Origin: Pectobacterium colocasium
Lineage (GTDB): Bacteria; Pseudomonadota; Gammaproteobacteria; Enterobacterales; Enterobacteriaceae
Length of the DNA stretch: 64,000 bases
Direction: 5' to 3'
NCBI RefSeq assembly: GCF_020181655.1
Contig: NZ_CP084032.1
Location: 3,162,001-3,226,000, forward strand
The translations under genes and the position numbers were made by a program. Every line of letters begins with the position of its first letter. Position 1 is the stretch's first letter. The notes below the pieces were generated by a model, which did no database searches, was not told the origin of the DNA, and was given only the letters and a program-made list of their open reading frames with translations. Shown one piece after another: positions 1-8,400 of this stretch.

Positions 1-163
1 ACTTAATGGTAAATGCCGGATCTTCGTTGCGAGGCAAACGTTGGTAGCTCATCACGCCTGCCGCCATAATCACCAGCATCATAAACGCGACCAGTTGCTG
101 ATGCGCCAGTGCCCAGGCGGACAGGTTAAAGCGGGCGCGAGTGGGTTGTTGTTCCTGTGACAT
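1..163 (-). CDS. RND efflux permease, N-terminal fragment
   Basis: The gene starts at the complement of 161-163 and runs off the left edge. The visible N-terminus begins MSQEQQPTRARFNLSAWALA and continues into a hydrophobic segment followed by the YQRLPRNEDPAFTIK stretch, typical of the first transmembrane helix and start of the periplasmic part of inner-membrane RND pumps. Its ATG overlaps the TGA of the adaptor gene upstream, so the two are translationally coupled. By family knowledge it would be the proton-driven pump partner of that adaptor. Only about 54 residues are in the window, so the substrate class cannot be judged. Confidence 0.85.
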   Translation of the reverse strand, partial: MSQEQQPTRARFNLSAWALAHQQLVAFMMLVIMAAGVMSYQRLPRNEDPAFTIK

Positions 164-1245
164 CAGCGACGCTCCTCCTCATCCAGCCGAATTTTCTCAT
201 CTGGCCGTAATTTACTGACGCCAGCGGTCACCACGCGATCGCCTTGTTTCAGCCCCTCGGAGATGAAAATCGTCGTGTCGCTATAGCGCGCCACGGTAAC
301 CGGCCGCAAACGAACCGTCTGCGTTGCCGTGTCTACGACATAGACCGCAGGCTGCTCCCTCTGTCGCGTAAGGGCAGAGGCAGGCAGTTCAATGACGGCC
401 GTGTCAGACTGCTGTATTGCACCCTTCACACTTGCTCCCAGTACCATCGCAGCGGGTGGCGAAGTTAACGTGACTCTCACTCTGAAAGTACGCGTAACGG
501 GATCGGCCTGTGGGCTGATATCCCGCACTCGCCCTTCAGCCTGAACGCTCGGATCCGACAGCAATGAAACACGAATAACGCGCGAGGAAAGTGACTGATT
601 AACCAGCCGTTCCGGTACATCAAACACCGCATCGCGCCCGTCGAGGGAGGCCAGTTTCACCACCTCTTGTCCGGCACTCACCACCTGGCCGGGGTTCGCG
701 CTGACAGTAGTGATGACGCCGTCCTGTGTGGCCGTGAGTTGCGTATAGCCGAAGCGTTCCTGCGCGCCTTTCACCGTTGCCTGCGCACTTTCACGGCGGG
801 AAACCGCCGCGTCCCAATTTGCCTGCGCTTCATCAAGCTGCACGCGTGCAATCGCTCCGCCCGGAGCCAGTGCCTTCATGCGGGAAAAATTGCTTTTCGC
901 CAGCCGTTCCGCCGAAATTGCGCTGGCTAAATCCGCCTGTGCACTACGCAACTGGTTTTCACTGTCGCGTGCATCAAGCGTCGCAATAACATCGCCACGC
1001 TTTACCGACGCGCCCACATCCACCAGACGATTAAGGATGCGACCATCCAGTCGAAAACCTAACGCCGTTTCTTCATAAGGACGAACTTCCCCTGTCAACG
1101 TCACCGGTTCCCGACTCATCGCCGGCATGACCACCAACGTTTTTACCGGCCTGACGGACGGTGACACAGGCACATCATCAGCGCTGTCACAGCCGCTAAG
1201 TAACACGGCCGACAGCAGACAGAAAGCAAAACGGCTGACCATCAT
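163..1245 (-). CDS. RND efflux periplasmic adaptor (membrane fusion lipoprotein)
   Basis: A 360-residue adaptor linking an inner-membrane RND pump to an outer-membrane channel. The N-terminus is a lipoprotein signal with lipobox LLSGC at about residues 16-20, so the mature protein should be lipid-anchored on the periplasmic side. A biotinyl-lipoyl-like hairpin segment (around 60-100, DGRILNRLVDVGASVKRGD), an alpha-helical coiled region (about 95-165) and the beta-barrel/MacA-like part (PADPVTRTFRVRV near 245) follow in the usual order. GAGGA sits ahead of the tandem ATGs at 1245/1242. The gene lies downstream of the MipA-type gene on the same strand, with a 26 bp gap, and is coupled to the permease. 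It is probably co-transcribed and controlled by the divergent two-component system. Confidence 0.9.
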   Translation of the reverse strand: MMVSRFAFCLLSAVLLSGCDSADDVPVSPSVRPVKTLVVMPAMSREPVTLTGEVRPYEETALGFRLDGRILNRLVDVGASVKRGDVIATLDARDSENQLRSAQADLASAISAERLAKSNFSRMKALAPGGAIARVQLDEAQANWDAAVSRRESAQATVKGAQERFGYTQLTATQDGVITTVSANPGQVVSAGQEVVKLASLDGRDAVFDVPERLVNQSLSSRVIRVSLLSDPSVQAEGRVRDISPQADPVTRTFRVRVTLTSPPAAMVLGASVKGAIQQSDTAVIELPASALTRQREQPAVYVVDTATQTVRLRPVTVARYSDTTIFISEGLKQGDRVVTAGVSKLRPDEKIRLDEEERR

Positions 1246-1271
1246 TACATCCTCTCACTTACCAGATAACA

Positions 1272-2087
1272 TCAGAACGAATACAGAACGGCCAGCGTGG
1301 CGCCGGTATCATTACGCCGTTCAACAACTTGACTATCCGCAACCTTGTCAGTAAGCCAGGTTGAGGTCACCGCCACGTTAGTTGACCACACAGGGCTAAA
1401 TTGATGCGTCCAGTTTGCCCCCAGCGCATAGCCGTAAACGCCTTTACCAGCATGATAAACTGCCAACCCGGAGCGGATACTCTGCTGCTGCGTCACGCCA
1501 TAGTAGGTTTGGTTAAAGCGAGCATCCCCCATCAACACGTCCGCCGACAATGCCAGCACATCGTCTTGTGCCGCGGACTGCCATACCGTGCTCTTTGCCC
1601 CGACGCGGTAGTGATTTCCCCTTTTTGTCTCACTCAGCGCAAACTCGCCGCTCGCTTCCAGCGCTAGCCACGGCGCAAACTGATACCCCGCCGTTACGGT
1701 GGTGGTTACCGATCCTTTAACCTTGCCCATTCCTTTCAGTCGGTTTGAGCCTGCACGCCACTGGCTGTTTTTATCATCCCTTCCCATGTCGTAACCGATG
1801 GCGTGATCGAGATAAAAACCGGAAGGCGACTGGTATTGCCAGCCAATACCATGCGTAGAATCGAAATAAAGCGCGCCGCGCTGAATGGTCAGCACAGGCA
1901 GGGCCGTAGTCTGACGATCTTTACTCCCTCGGTAACGCGGCGCATTTTGAGCGGCAGCGCCCACGGTCACATCCGTGTGGTCGCCGAAAATCGAGGGCGA
2001 TGATGTTTCCAATTCCGCAGCCAATGCGGTGCCAGATAGCACGATAGCGGGCAGGCTAGTAGATAAAATCATTCTTGTTATGTTCAT
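1272..2087 (-). CDS. MipA/OmpV family outer membrane protein
   Basis: The 271-residue protein has a Sec signal peptide (cleavage after about residue 23, GTALA-AE) and ends in aromatic YSF, as beta-barrel proteins usually do. The segment GAAAQNAPRYRGSKDRQTTALP matches the conserved N-terminal block of MipA/OmpV proteins, which are outer-membrane barrels implicated in murein-synthase scaffolding or envelope adaptation. AGAGGGG precedes the ATG. It is the first gene of a leftward unit with the efflux adaptor and pump, divergent from a response regulator. That arrangement is common for MipA genes paired with a two-component system, which makes regulation by that pair likely. Confidence 0.85.
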   Translation of the reverse strand: MNITRMILSTSLPAIVLSGTALAAELETSSPSIFGDHTDVTVGAAAQNAPRYRGSKDRQTTALPVLTIQRGALYFDSTHGIGWQYQSPSGFYLDHAIGYDMGRDDKNSQWRAGSNRLKGMGKVKGSVTTTVTAGYQFAPWLALEASGEFALSETKRGNHYRVGAKSTVWQSAAQDDVLALSADVLMGDARFNQTYYGVTQQQSIRSGLAVYHAGKGVYGYALGANWTHQFSPVWSTNVAVTSTWLTDKVADSQVVERRNDTGATLAVLYSF

Positions 2088-2135
2088 ACATCCCCTCTTT
2101 GACGCGATAATCTTTTACCATGGTGTTCCCTGGTG

Positions 2136-2169
2136 GGTGCAAGCTAATTGGTGTTAGCTTTTATGCACC
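2136..2169. promoter_or_regulatory. Nested dyad between mipA-like gene and response regulator
   Basis: Two inverted repeats are nested: GGTGCA (2136-2141) with TGCACC (2164-2169), and AGCTAA (2142-2147) with TTAGCT (2154-2159). They lie in the divergent intergenic region 2088-2239, about 50 bp from the mipA-like start and 70 bp from the regulator start. This is a plausible operator for the response regulator, but that is inference. It could also be a transcribed hairpin. Confidence 0.45.
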
Positions 2170-2239
2170 GTGGCGGATTATGCTGATGCTTAGTCAAGAA
2201 ACGTTTTGTGGTTTTTTAAGATTTCATCAAGAGGGTGCG

Positions 2240-2929
2240 ATGGCAGAAAAACGGGTGTTAATTATTGAAGACGACATGGATGCCGCTAGCGTGCTCGAGG
2301 CTTATCTGCGGCGCGATGGCTATCAGGTTGCTATCGCGCCTGATGGACAAAAAGGTCTGCACATGGCGCTGACCAGTAAACCCGATTTGATTTTGCTGGA
2401 CGTAATGCTACCGAAGATGAATGGTTCAGAGGTGCTATCCGCCCTGCGTCAGCGCAGTAATATTCCGGTGATTATGGTCACGGCTATCGGCGACGAGCCG
2501 GAAAGGATTGGCGCACTGCGCTACGGTGCGGATGATTATGTCGTCAAACCTTATAACCCACAGGAGGTGGTAGCACGGGTGCAGGCCGTACTGCGACGAA
2601 CGGGCTATGCGGTCCGCGAAGAGGCGATCCTGACATTCGAAAATCTCTCGGTTGATCCCACCTCCGTGACGGCAAGCATCGCGCTATCGCCATCCGAATC
2701 TGTGGTTCTCGATCTGACTCCCACTGAATTTAATATTCTGGTGACGTTGCTCAAAGCGCCAAACCGCGCCTTTACGCGGAACGAATTACTGGAAGCCAGC
2801 CTGCCGGAAAGCGACGCGCTGGAACGAGTGGTGGACACGCACGTCCACAATCTCAGGAAAAAGCTCAACCAGCACAACATCATCAATGTGCTCGTTACCG
2901 TCCGCTCCGTCGGCTATCGATTCCGGTGA
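2240..2929 (+). CDS. OmpR-family response regulator, AdeR-like
   Basis: The chosen start is ATG 2240, preceded by GAGGG. An upstream in-frame ATG at 2120 has no convincing ribosome site and would add a tail not seen in the family. The 229-residue protein has a receiver domain with acidic pocket E10/D11, phospho-acceptor D54 (LLDVMLP), T81 and K103 (VVKPYNPQEVVARVQAVLRR), then a winged-helix DNA-binding domain ending SDALERVVDTHVHNLRKKL and VRSVGYRF. The last two blocks closely resemble Acinetobacter AdeR, which controls the adeABC pump. An RND pump is divergently transcribed here too, supporting control of that unit. The stop overlaps the kinase start. Confidence 0.92.
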   Translation: MAEKRVLIIEDDMDAASVLEAYLRRDGYQVAIAPDGQKGLHMALTSKPDLILLDVMLPKMNGSEVLSALRQRSNIPVIMVTAIGDEPERIGALRYGADDYVVKPYNPQEVVARVQAVLRRTGYAVREEAILTFENLSVDPTSVTASIALSPSESVVLDLTPTEFNILVTLLKAPNRAFTRNELLEASLPESDALERVVDTHVHNLRKKLNQHNIINVLVTVRSVGYRFR

Positions 2930-4134
2930 ACCTGATGAAAAAATCGATCTTTCTGTCAGAAAACATGTCGCTGTGGCGCTGGCTGTGTTTCCGTATTATT
3001 TCACTGCTGCTCGCCACCATACTGATTATTGCGGCCCTCATGTGGCTGCGCTTCGCCATCAACAATGTCTACATCGAACAGCAAATGCCGGACGAGGTAC
3101 GGACGGAGTTTCAACAGTTAAGTAAACAGGAAGATTACGGTAATCTTCGCTACCAGCAGATTATCAATCAGTATTATGGCCCGGATTTCTTCGTGCCTAA
3201 CATTGCCAACACCGACTGGCTGGTGCTCGCGATCATGATTCTGATCGCCTTACCTACCGTCGTCGTCGTGCTTCTGTGGCGGGCGCGGCCGCTGTCACAG
3301 CAATTTTCCAATATAGCCAGCGCCGCACGTGACGTCGCTCAGGGAAAATTTGATACTCGCACGCAGCTTGTCGAACAGGCGCCGATGGAGCTAGTCACGC
3401 TGGCAGACGATTTTAATAACATGACCGCGCAGTTGGAGCGCTACGAACGGGAACTGCGCGAATCCAGCGCGGCGCTGGCCCACGAACTGCGTACGCCGTT
3501 AAATGCGGCGATGGGCCGCGTTCAAGGCATGCTCGATGACGTTTTCCCGCGTGATAAAACCCAACTGACAATGGTCATCAAACAGCTTGAACAGCTCAAT
3601 CATGTGATTCAGGATCTGCACTTCCTGTCGCTCGCCAGAGCCGGGCAGTTGCAACTGGTTCAGACCCCTTTCTACTTCGACGAACTCATTACCGAGCGAC
3701 TGACTTGGTATCGACCTCAGCTAGAGCAGGCCGGATTTCAAACGCAGACGCATATTGAACAACACGACTTTTGCCTTGCCGACCGCGAACGGTTAGGACA
3801 GGTGTTCTCGATTTTGATCGAGAACGCATTAAGCTATGCCAGCGATGGCCGCTATCTGGCGATTGAGGTACGTGAAACAACGCTGCGTGAAAACGCGCCG
3901 TGCTGGCAGATTACCGTTTCCGATCGCGGGCCGGGGATTGAGCCTGAATCGCTGCCCCTGCTTTTTGACCGCTTCTGGCGTGCCGAACATTCGCGCGGAC
4001 GGCACTCCGGCGGCAGCGGGCTGGGGCTATCCATCGCCTCCGCCATTATCACCGCACATGGTGGCACTATTTATGCAGAACGCGGCAAAAACGGCGGACT
4101 TATCATCATAATGACGCTGCCTCGTCGTACCTGA
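2926..4134 (+). CDS. Sensor histidine kinase, AdeS-like
   Basis: A 402-residue membrane kinase, cognate to the preceding regulator. It starts at GTG 2926, overlapping the regulator's TGA; ATG 2935 is an alternative start three codons in. There are two transmembrane helices (about 22-44 and 98-118) flanking a short periplasmic loop. Next come a HAMP domain with the VAQGKFDTRTQ turn, a HisKA domain with phospho-acceptor H186 in LAHELRTPLNA, and a HATPase with the N box (ILIENALSYA), G1 (DRGPGIEPE) and G2 (GGSGLGLSIA). The short sensor loop resembles AdeS-type kinases that monitor envelope or efflux stress. The actual signal is not visible. Confidence 0.92.
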   Translation: MNLMKKSIFLSENMSLWRWLCFRIISLLLATILIIAALMWLRFAINNVYIEQQMPDEVRTEFQQLSKQEDYGNLRYQQIINQYYGPDFFVPNIANTDWLVLAIMILIALPTVVVVLLWRARPLSQQFSNIASAARDVAQGKFDTRTQLVEQAPMELVTLADDFNNMTAQLERYERELRESSAALAHELRTPLNAAMGRVQGMLDDVFPRDKTQLTMVIKQLEQLNHVIQDLHFLSLARAGQLQLVQTPFYFDELITERLTWYRPQLEQAGFQTQTHIEQHDFCLADRERLGQVFSILIENALSYASDGRYLAIEVRETTLRENAPCWQITVSDRGPGIEPESLPLLFDRFWRAEHSRGRHSGGSGLGLSIASAIITAHGGTIYAERGKNGGLIIIMTLPRRT

Positions 4135-4465
4135 AAGAACAGTGCCTGACAGAACGGGGGATTATGCGTAATTGCTCATAATTAAAAAGCATAGCGAAAT
4201 TATTGCTATGCCCTGCCGCAGGGGAAAACACCGAAAATAGCGGCAACGTTCACCAGCTCCGTGGCAAAAGAAATGGAGCAACCCCAGATGACGCGCCTTA
4301 CCGCAAGGAAGACTATGCGCCAGAGTGATTTTTATCTCAATGAATCGTTATATTTATCTGGAATGAGATAAGACGAAAAGAACTAATTTCGCTATAAGTA
4401 TTTCGCTACTCTGCATGAGCGAAATATATCGCCTCGATTAAAACTCAATCATCAAGGTAACTATA
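4135..4465. other. Intergenic region with two small inverted repeats
   Basis: No gene is seen. GCATAGC/GCTATGC form a 7 bp stem at about 4189-4211, possibly ending the kinase transcript although no T-run follows. TTATCTCA (4332-4339) and TGAGATAA (4364-4371) form a second dyad about 95 bp before the binding-protein start and could be an operator. AAGGTAAC is the ribosome site for the next gene. Confidence 0.4.
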
Positions 4466-5299
4466 ATGAAACGTTCACTTCACCAGGTAGTCATGGCGTT
4501 AACGCTGATTAGCGCCGCCTTCTTTAGTCAGGCTGCGGAAACGCAAACCTCAACCTGGCAGCACATCAAACAGACCGGTGAGTTACGCATCGGCGTGGCA
4601 CAGGGTGAGCCGTGGTATTTTAAAAACCCGTCAACCGGAGAATGGGACGGCATTGGCTATAACATCGGCAAAGAACTGGCAAAAGACCTTGGGGTAAAAT
4701 TGGTGACGGTGGAAACCACATGGGGCAACGCCATCGCCGCCTTACAAACCGGTCAGATCGATACCATGCTGGTGCTCGACCCAACGGAAGAGCGGAAAAA
4801 AGCGGTCGATTTTCCTGAACAACCTTTCTTTTGGTATGCACAAGGCGTGTTGATTCGCGATGGCATTACGGTGACCAACTGGGACGACCTCAATCGGGAA
4901 GATGTTAAAATCGGCGTCACGCTGGGTTCCAGCCCGGATCTGATTCTGACCAAACGTCTGCCAAAAGCGCAGTTGGTGCGTTTCCCGAATATGGATGAAG
5001 GCGTGGCGGCATTCTACGCGGGTCGGGTCGATGCGCTGTCCTATTTCCACCCTGCGCTGGCGCTGCAACAGGCTAAAGTCGGCAAAGGCAATTTGATTCT
5101 GCCGAAGCCGATTATCGAAGTCAGCACCAGCGGAGCAATCCGTAAAGAAGCTGATCAAACTTTCCATAACTTCCTGAATGACGAGTTTGCCAAGCTGTAT
5201 CAATCCGGCAAGACGCAGCACTACTATGAGCAGGCGCTCAAATTGCGCGGCGTGGACGTCAGCAAAGTGCCATCGGTCATTAAAGAAGATTGGAAATAA
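4466..5299 (+). CDS. Periplasmic polar amino acid-binding protein (ABC importer)
   Basis: A 277-residue family 3 extracellular solute-binding protein. A Sec signal peptide ends around SQA-AE (residues 22-25). The block GELRIGVAQGEPWYFKNPSTG followed by GIGYNIGKELAKDLG is the typical start of the first lobe, and IDTMLVLDPTEERKKAVDFP the typical hinge-proximal block. The ligand is probably a polar amino acid or related dicarboxylate; it cannot be fixed from sequence. The matching permeases and ATPase lie 1.7 kb downstream on the same strand, separated by a reverse-oriented MmgE/PrpD gene and a mobile repeat, so the importer operon appears to have been split. Confidence 0.88.
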   Translation: MKRSLHQVVMALTLISAAFFSQAAETQTSTWQHIKQTGELRIGVAQGEPWYFKNPSTGEWDGIGYNIGKELAKDLGVKLVTVETTWGNAIAALQTGQIDTMLVLDPTEERKKAVDFPEQPFFWYAQGVLIRDGITVTNWDDLNREDVKIGVTLGSSPDLILTKRLPKAQLVRFPNMDEGVAAFYAGRVDALSYFHPALALQQAKVGKGNLILPKPIIEVSTSGAIRKEADQTFHNFLNDEFAKLYQSGKTQHYYEQALKLRGVDVSKVPSVIKEDWK

Positions 5300-5326
5300 G
5301 CTAAGCCGCTACCGTCCTGAACGGAT

Positions 5327-6736
5327 TCAAGACATCTGCATTAGCGGGGTCAGCAGCGCGGCGACATCCTGACATTGCTCAAGTTCGGATAACGCCGCCG
5401 TTGCCTCCGCAACCTTTGCTGGGGCAAATCGGGACGAGAGATTCTCCGCAAATTTCGCCATAATGCGGCTTTCCGCTAGCGGGTTTTCGGCGCAGCCCAG
5501 CGGAAACGCGATGCGTTCACCGCTCACTACCTTTCCTCGCGTGACAACATCAACCTGCAACACTGGCCGACGTGCCTGCGCCATAAGCTGGTCAAGTTCA
5601 GGAGAAACCTCAACCTGAACCTTATCGGCCAGCGCCAGAAGTTCTGGGTTGGTTAAGGCGTCGTCCGCACTCCAGCGATGGCGCGGAATACGATAAGCCA
5701 GACACGCCAGCGCAAACGGCAGGCTAAACTGCGCGTCCGTCGCATTTTGCGGTCGCGTATCCATAAAGTCCGCGGCCAGCCGCTGGCTTCCCTTGACGCG
5801 AATCAGGTCAATGTCCTGCGGTGATAGCGCCAGATCATGCTGTACGCGCTCGAAGGATTCCAGTGCGGTATGTATCCAGCGACAGGCCGGATACGCTTTG
5901 AAGCTGGCGTGCTGGATGGCCCACTCCTCTCCTAGTCCAGCCAACAATGCCGTTTCATCAAAGCGATCAGACCCCATCATGCGCCAAAATCCCTGCTCGC
6001 CGGACAGCACATCTCTTGGCCCGATAATCCCGCCGCGATGGAGTTCTACCCCACGCACGCCCGATTCTGCCGCCGGGGCATTGTAATCCTTGAAAGACAC
6101 CAGCGGCCGCTGCTGCCAGTTGTATTTGTGCAGGCTGGGCAACGGCGTCAGCGACGCCGCCAGACCGATGGCGTTCTCTAGTCCTTCCGCATCACACCCC
6201 GTCAGTAATCCGTAGGCCACTGCCGCTCCAATGGATTCATGCTGGCACACGCCGTAAACCTGCTGAAAACGCGCCGGACTCGGCTGCTGAGACTGAATGA
6301 TCCGGCCATTAATTTCATACGCCGCAGCCAGCGCACAAATCAGCGTTTCGCCGTCGATCGGACGCGTTCCTCCTGCCGCTAGCGCGGCGGCAACCAGTGT
6401 GGCACCGGGGTGCCCCATGCCGCGCCCGGCAACCTCATAACCATCATCGTAATCCAGCGCATTGATCGCAGCCGCATTCAAAAATGCCGCGCCGATGGCG
6501 GCTAGCGGCGCTCCGCCATCCACTATTGGGCTGTTACCCGCCGCATAGTGCAGGCGGGTGACGCGTGCACAATCCCGTACCACCTGACTGTTTGCGCCTG
6601 CAATGCCGCAGCCCAGGCTGTCGATAAAATGCAGCACAATTTTTCGTCTTAATGCGGCGGGAATGTCCTGAATCGTCAACCGATGCGCAAAGGTCGCCAG
6701 ACGCAGCGTCAGCGGTAATACGGCAGAGTGAGTCAT
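5327..6736 (-). CDS. MmgE/PrpD family protein
   Basis: About 469 residues, starting at ATG 6736 (MTHSAVLPLTLRLATFAHRL). An in-frame start at 6781 would add a hydrophobic tail that the family lacks. The N-terminal all-helical domain carries the hallmark LHFIDSLGCGIAGANSQVV and ALDYDDGYEVAGRGMGHPGATLVAAALA blocks. The C-terminal lid has FKAYPACRWIHTALE. Characterised relatives are 2-methylcitrate dehydratase, cis-aconitate decarboxylase and other C-C or C-O lyases on tricarboxylates. It sits convergent with the binding-protein gene and divergent from the permeases of an amino acid importer, so its substrate may come from that importer. That link is inference. Confidence 0.85.
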   Translation of the reverse strand: MTHSAVLPLTLRLATFAHRLTIQDIPAALRRKIVLHFIDSLGCGIAGANSQVVRDCARVTRLHYAAGNSPIVDGGAPLAAIGAAFLNAAAINALDYDDGYEVAGRGMGHPGATLVAAALAAGGTRPIDGETLICALAAAYEINGRIIQSQQPSPARFQQVYGVCQHESIGAAVAYGLLTGCDAEGLENAIGLAASLTPLPSLHKYNWQQRPLVSFKDYNAPAAESGVRGVELHRGGIIGPRDVLSGEQGFWRMMGSDRFDETALLAGLGEEWAIQHASFKAYPACRWIHTALESFERVQHDLALSPQDIDLIRVKGSQRLAADFMDTRPQNATDAQFSLPFALACLAYRIPRHRWSADDALTNPELLALADKVQVEVSPELDQLMAQARRPVLQVDVVTRGKVVSGERIAFPLGCAENPLAESRIMAKFAENLSSRFAPAKVAEATAALSELEQCQDVAALLTPLMQMS

Positions 6737-6860
6737 CGAAAAATCATCATTGTTTATACATAAAAGGAATATTAGCACCACGTTTTATTATTTATTTATC
6801 ATTTTTTCGACCTGCTAAGATGCATAGGTTCTAACAAAATAAGAAACGTATTTCCTAATT

Positions 6861-7000
6861 CACCCTAAATAATTCGAGTTTCAGGACAAAACGTTAGCGT
6901 TTTGAACAACGCAAGGCGTTGGCCCACAGGGCGAGGCCCACGACGGGCCGAGTATTTGAACGTAGCCAACGCACATGCAACTTGAAGTATGACGGGTATA
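6861..7000. repeat. MITE-like repeat with imperfect terminal inverted repeats
   Basis: One end reads CCCTAAATAATTCGAGTT and the other, read inward on the opposite strand, CCCGTCATACTTCAAGTT; they match at most positions. The CATACTTCAAGTT end is one I recognise from dispersed repeats of Pectobacterium and Serratia genomes. The interior (6883-6954) is the hairpin module that also occurs at 24536-24611. It ends only about 25 bp before the first permease gene, so it may carry or displace that gene's promoter. Confidence 0.6.
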
Positions 7001-7025
7001 CGCACTTTTCAGGGGCGCTATATCT

Positions 7026-7703
7026 ATGTCTTATCAGTGGGATTTTTCCGCCATCTGGCCTTACCATCAGCTACTGCTGGAAGGACTGTGGGGAACGATA
7101 AAGATCGGTGCCACCAGCATCCTGATCGGAATGGTGGCAGGCATGGTGCTCGCCGCGATGAAAATGTCACCGCGACGACTGTTGCGTCTACCTGCTGGGA
7201 TATTGATTGGCTTTTACCGTAATACACCCGCGCTGGTGCATTTTTTCTGGATTTACTATGCCCTGCCCGTCATTACGCCGTTAACCTTTTCGCCTTTTAC
7301 CGCCGCCGTGATCGCGTTGTCCGCACAGTCCGGTGCCTTCTATGCCGAAGTTTACCGTGGCGCGATCTCCTCTATTCACACGGGACAATGGGAAGGGGCT
7401 AAAGCGCTGGGCATGCCGAAATCAACGGCGCTACGTCGGGTTATTCTTCCGCAGGCATTACGCCGGATGATCCCGCCCTTTATTGAGCGCTCGTTTGAAC
7501 TCATCAAATCCACGTCGCTGGCGTCATCTCTGGCCTACAGCGAGCTGCTTTATCAGGCCATGCAGATCAACAGCCAAACCTACCGACCATTGGAAGTCTA
7601 CAGTCTGGTGGCGGTGATGTATTTCACCCTGCTGCTGCTGATTAGTCTGTTGAGTCAACATATTGAGAAACGGCTGTCGCTGGCAGACCGTCGGCTCACG
7701 TAA
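7026..7703 (+). CDS. Amino acid ABC transporter permease (HisM/GlnP family)
   Basis: A 225-residue inner-membrane permease with about five transmembrane helices. The EAA loop is clear around residues 120-150 (AISSIHTGQWEGAKALGMPK), where the ATPase docks. The ribosome site AGGGG precedes ATG 7026. It is paired with a second homologous permease 8 bp downstream and with the ATPase after that, as expected of a heterodimeric polar amino acid importer. The binding protein is probably the one encoded at 4466. Confidence 0.9.
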   Translation: MSYQWDFSAIWPYHQLLLEGLWGTIKIGATSILIGMVAGMVLAAMKMSPRRLLRLPAGILIGFYRNTPALVHFFWIYYALPVITPLTFSPFTAAVIALSAQSGAFYAEVYRGAISSIHTGQWEGAKALGMPKSTALRRVILPQALRRMIPPFIERSFELIKSTSLASSLAYSELLYQAMQINSQTYRPLEVYSLVAVMYFTLLLLISLLSQHIEKRLSLADRRLT

Positions 7704-7711
7704 GGAACATC

Positions 7712-8377
7712 ATGCACTATCAATGGGATTTCTCGCTGGTCTGGCAAAACCTTCCCGTGTTGCTAACAGGCCTTGGCGTCACGCTCGAACTCTGGCTGCT
7801 CGCGGGGGTACTGGGCACCGTACTGGGGCTGGTTCTCGGTCTGTTTCGCGTATTTGGCAAACGCTGGCTGTCGCTCCCTGCCAGGCTCTTTGTCGAAATC
7901 TTTCGCAACACGCCGGTGCTGATTCAGTTGATCTGGTTTTATTACGCCTTCCCGGTTTTGGTCGGTGTGCAGTTCAGCACTTTTGCCGCCGCCGCACTGG
8001 CTCTGACGCTCTATAGCGCCGCCTACTGTACGGAGATTTTCCGCGCGGGGCTGCAATCCATCGACCACGGGCAGTGGGAAGGGGCGAAAGCGCTGGGCAT
8101 GCGGCAGGCGGTGATCCTGCGGCGCGTGGTGCTGCCGCAAGTGTTACGCAACATGCTGCCCGCCCTCACCAACCGAATGATCGAGCTGGCTAAGGTCACC
8201 TCACTGGCCTCCATACTGGCCGTCAACGAACTGATGTACCAAGGACGACTGCTGAGCAGCACCTATTATCGTCCGCTAGAAATTCTGACCGTGGTGGCGC
8301 TGCTGTATTTCGTTTTGATCTGGCCGGGGAGTTACCTCGCCGCACGGCTTGAGCGTCGTTTCCGTTCCACCCCCTAG
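7712..8377 (+). CDS. Amino acid ABC transporter permease, second subunit
   Basis: A 221-residue permease similar to the one just upstream (both start with (S/H)YQWDFS and share the QWEGAKALGM EAA-loop core), which indicates a tandem gene duplication. It has about five hydrophobic helices. The start follows the upstream stop by 8 bp, after AAGGA. It forms the other half of the translocation channel of a polar amino acid importer and is followed at 8401 by the ATPase. No anomalies seen. Confidence 0.9.
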   Translation: MHYQWDFSLVWQNLPVLLTGLGVTLELWLLAGVLGTVLGLVLGLFRVFGKRWLSLPARLFVEIFRNTPVLIQLIWFYYAFPVLVGVQFSTFAAAALALTLYSAAYCTEIFRAGLQSIDHGQWEGAKALGMRQAVILRRVVLPQVLRNMLPALTNRMIELAKVTSLASILAVNELMYQGRLLSSTYYRPLEILTVVALLYFVLIWPGSYLAARLERRFRSTP

Positions 8378-8400
8378 TCTGACAGCACCACAGGATTGCT

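Noticed and set aside
4240..4330. A GC-rich stretch before the amino acid-binding protein that recalled a SAM-type riboswitch
   Set aside because: The AGCAACCCCAG-like word is present, but I could not assemble the required helices, and there is no terminator before the gene.
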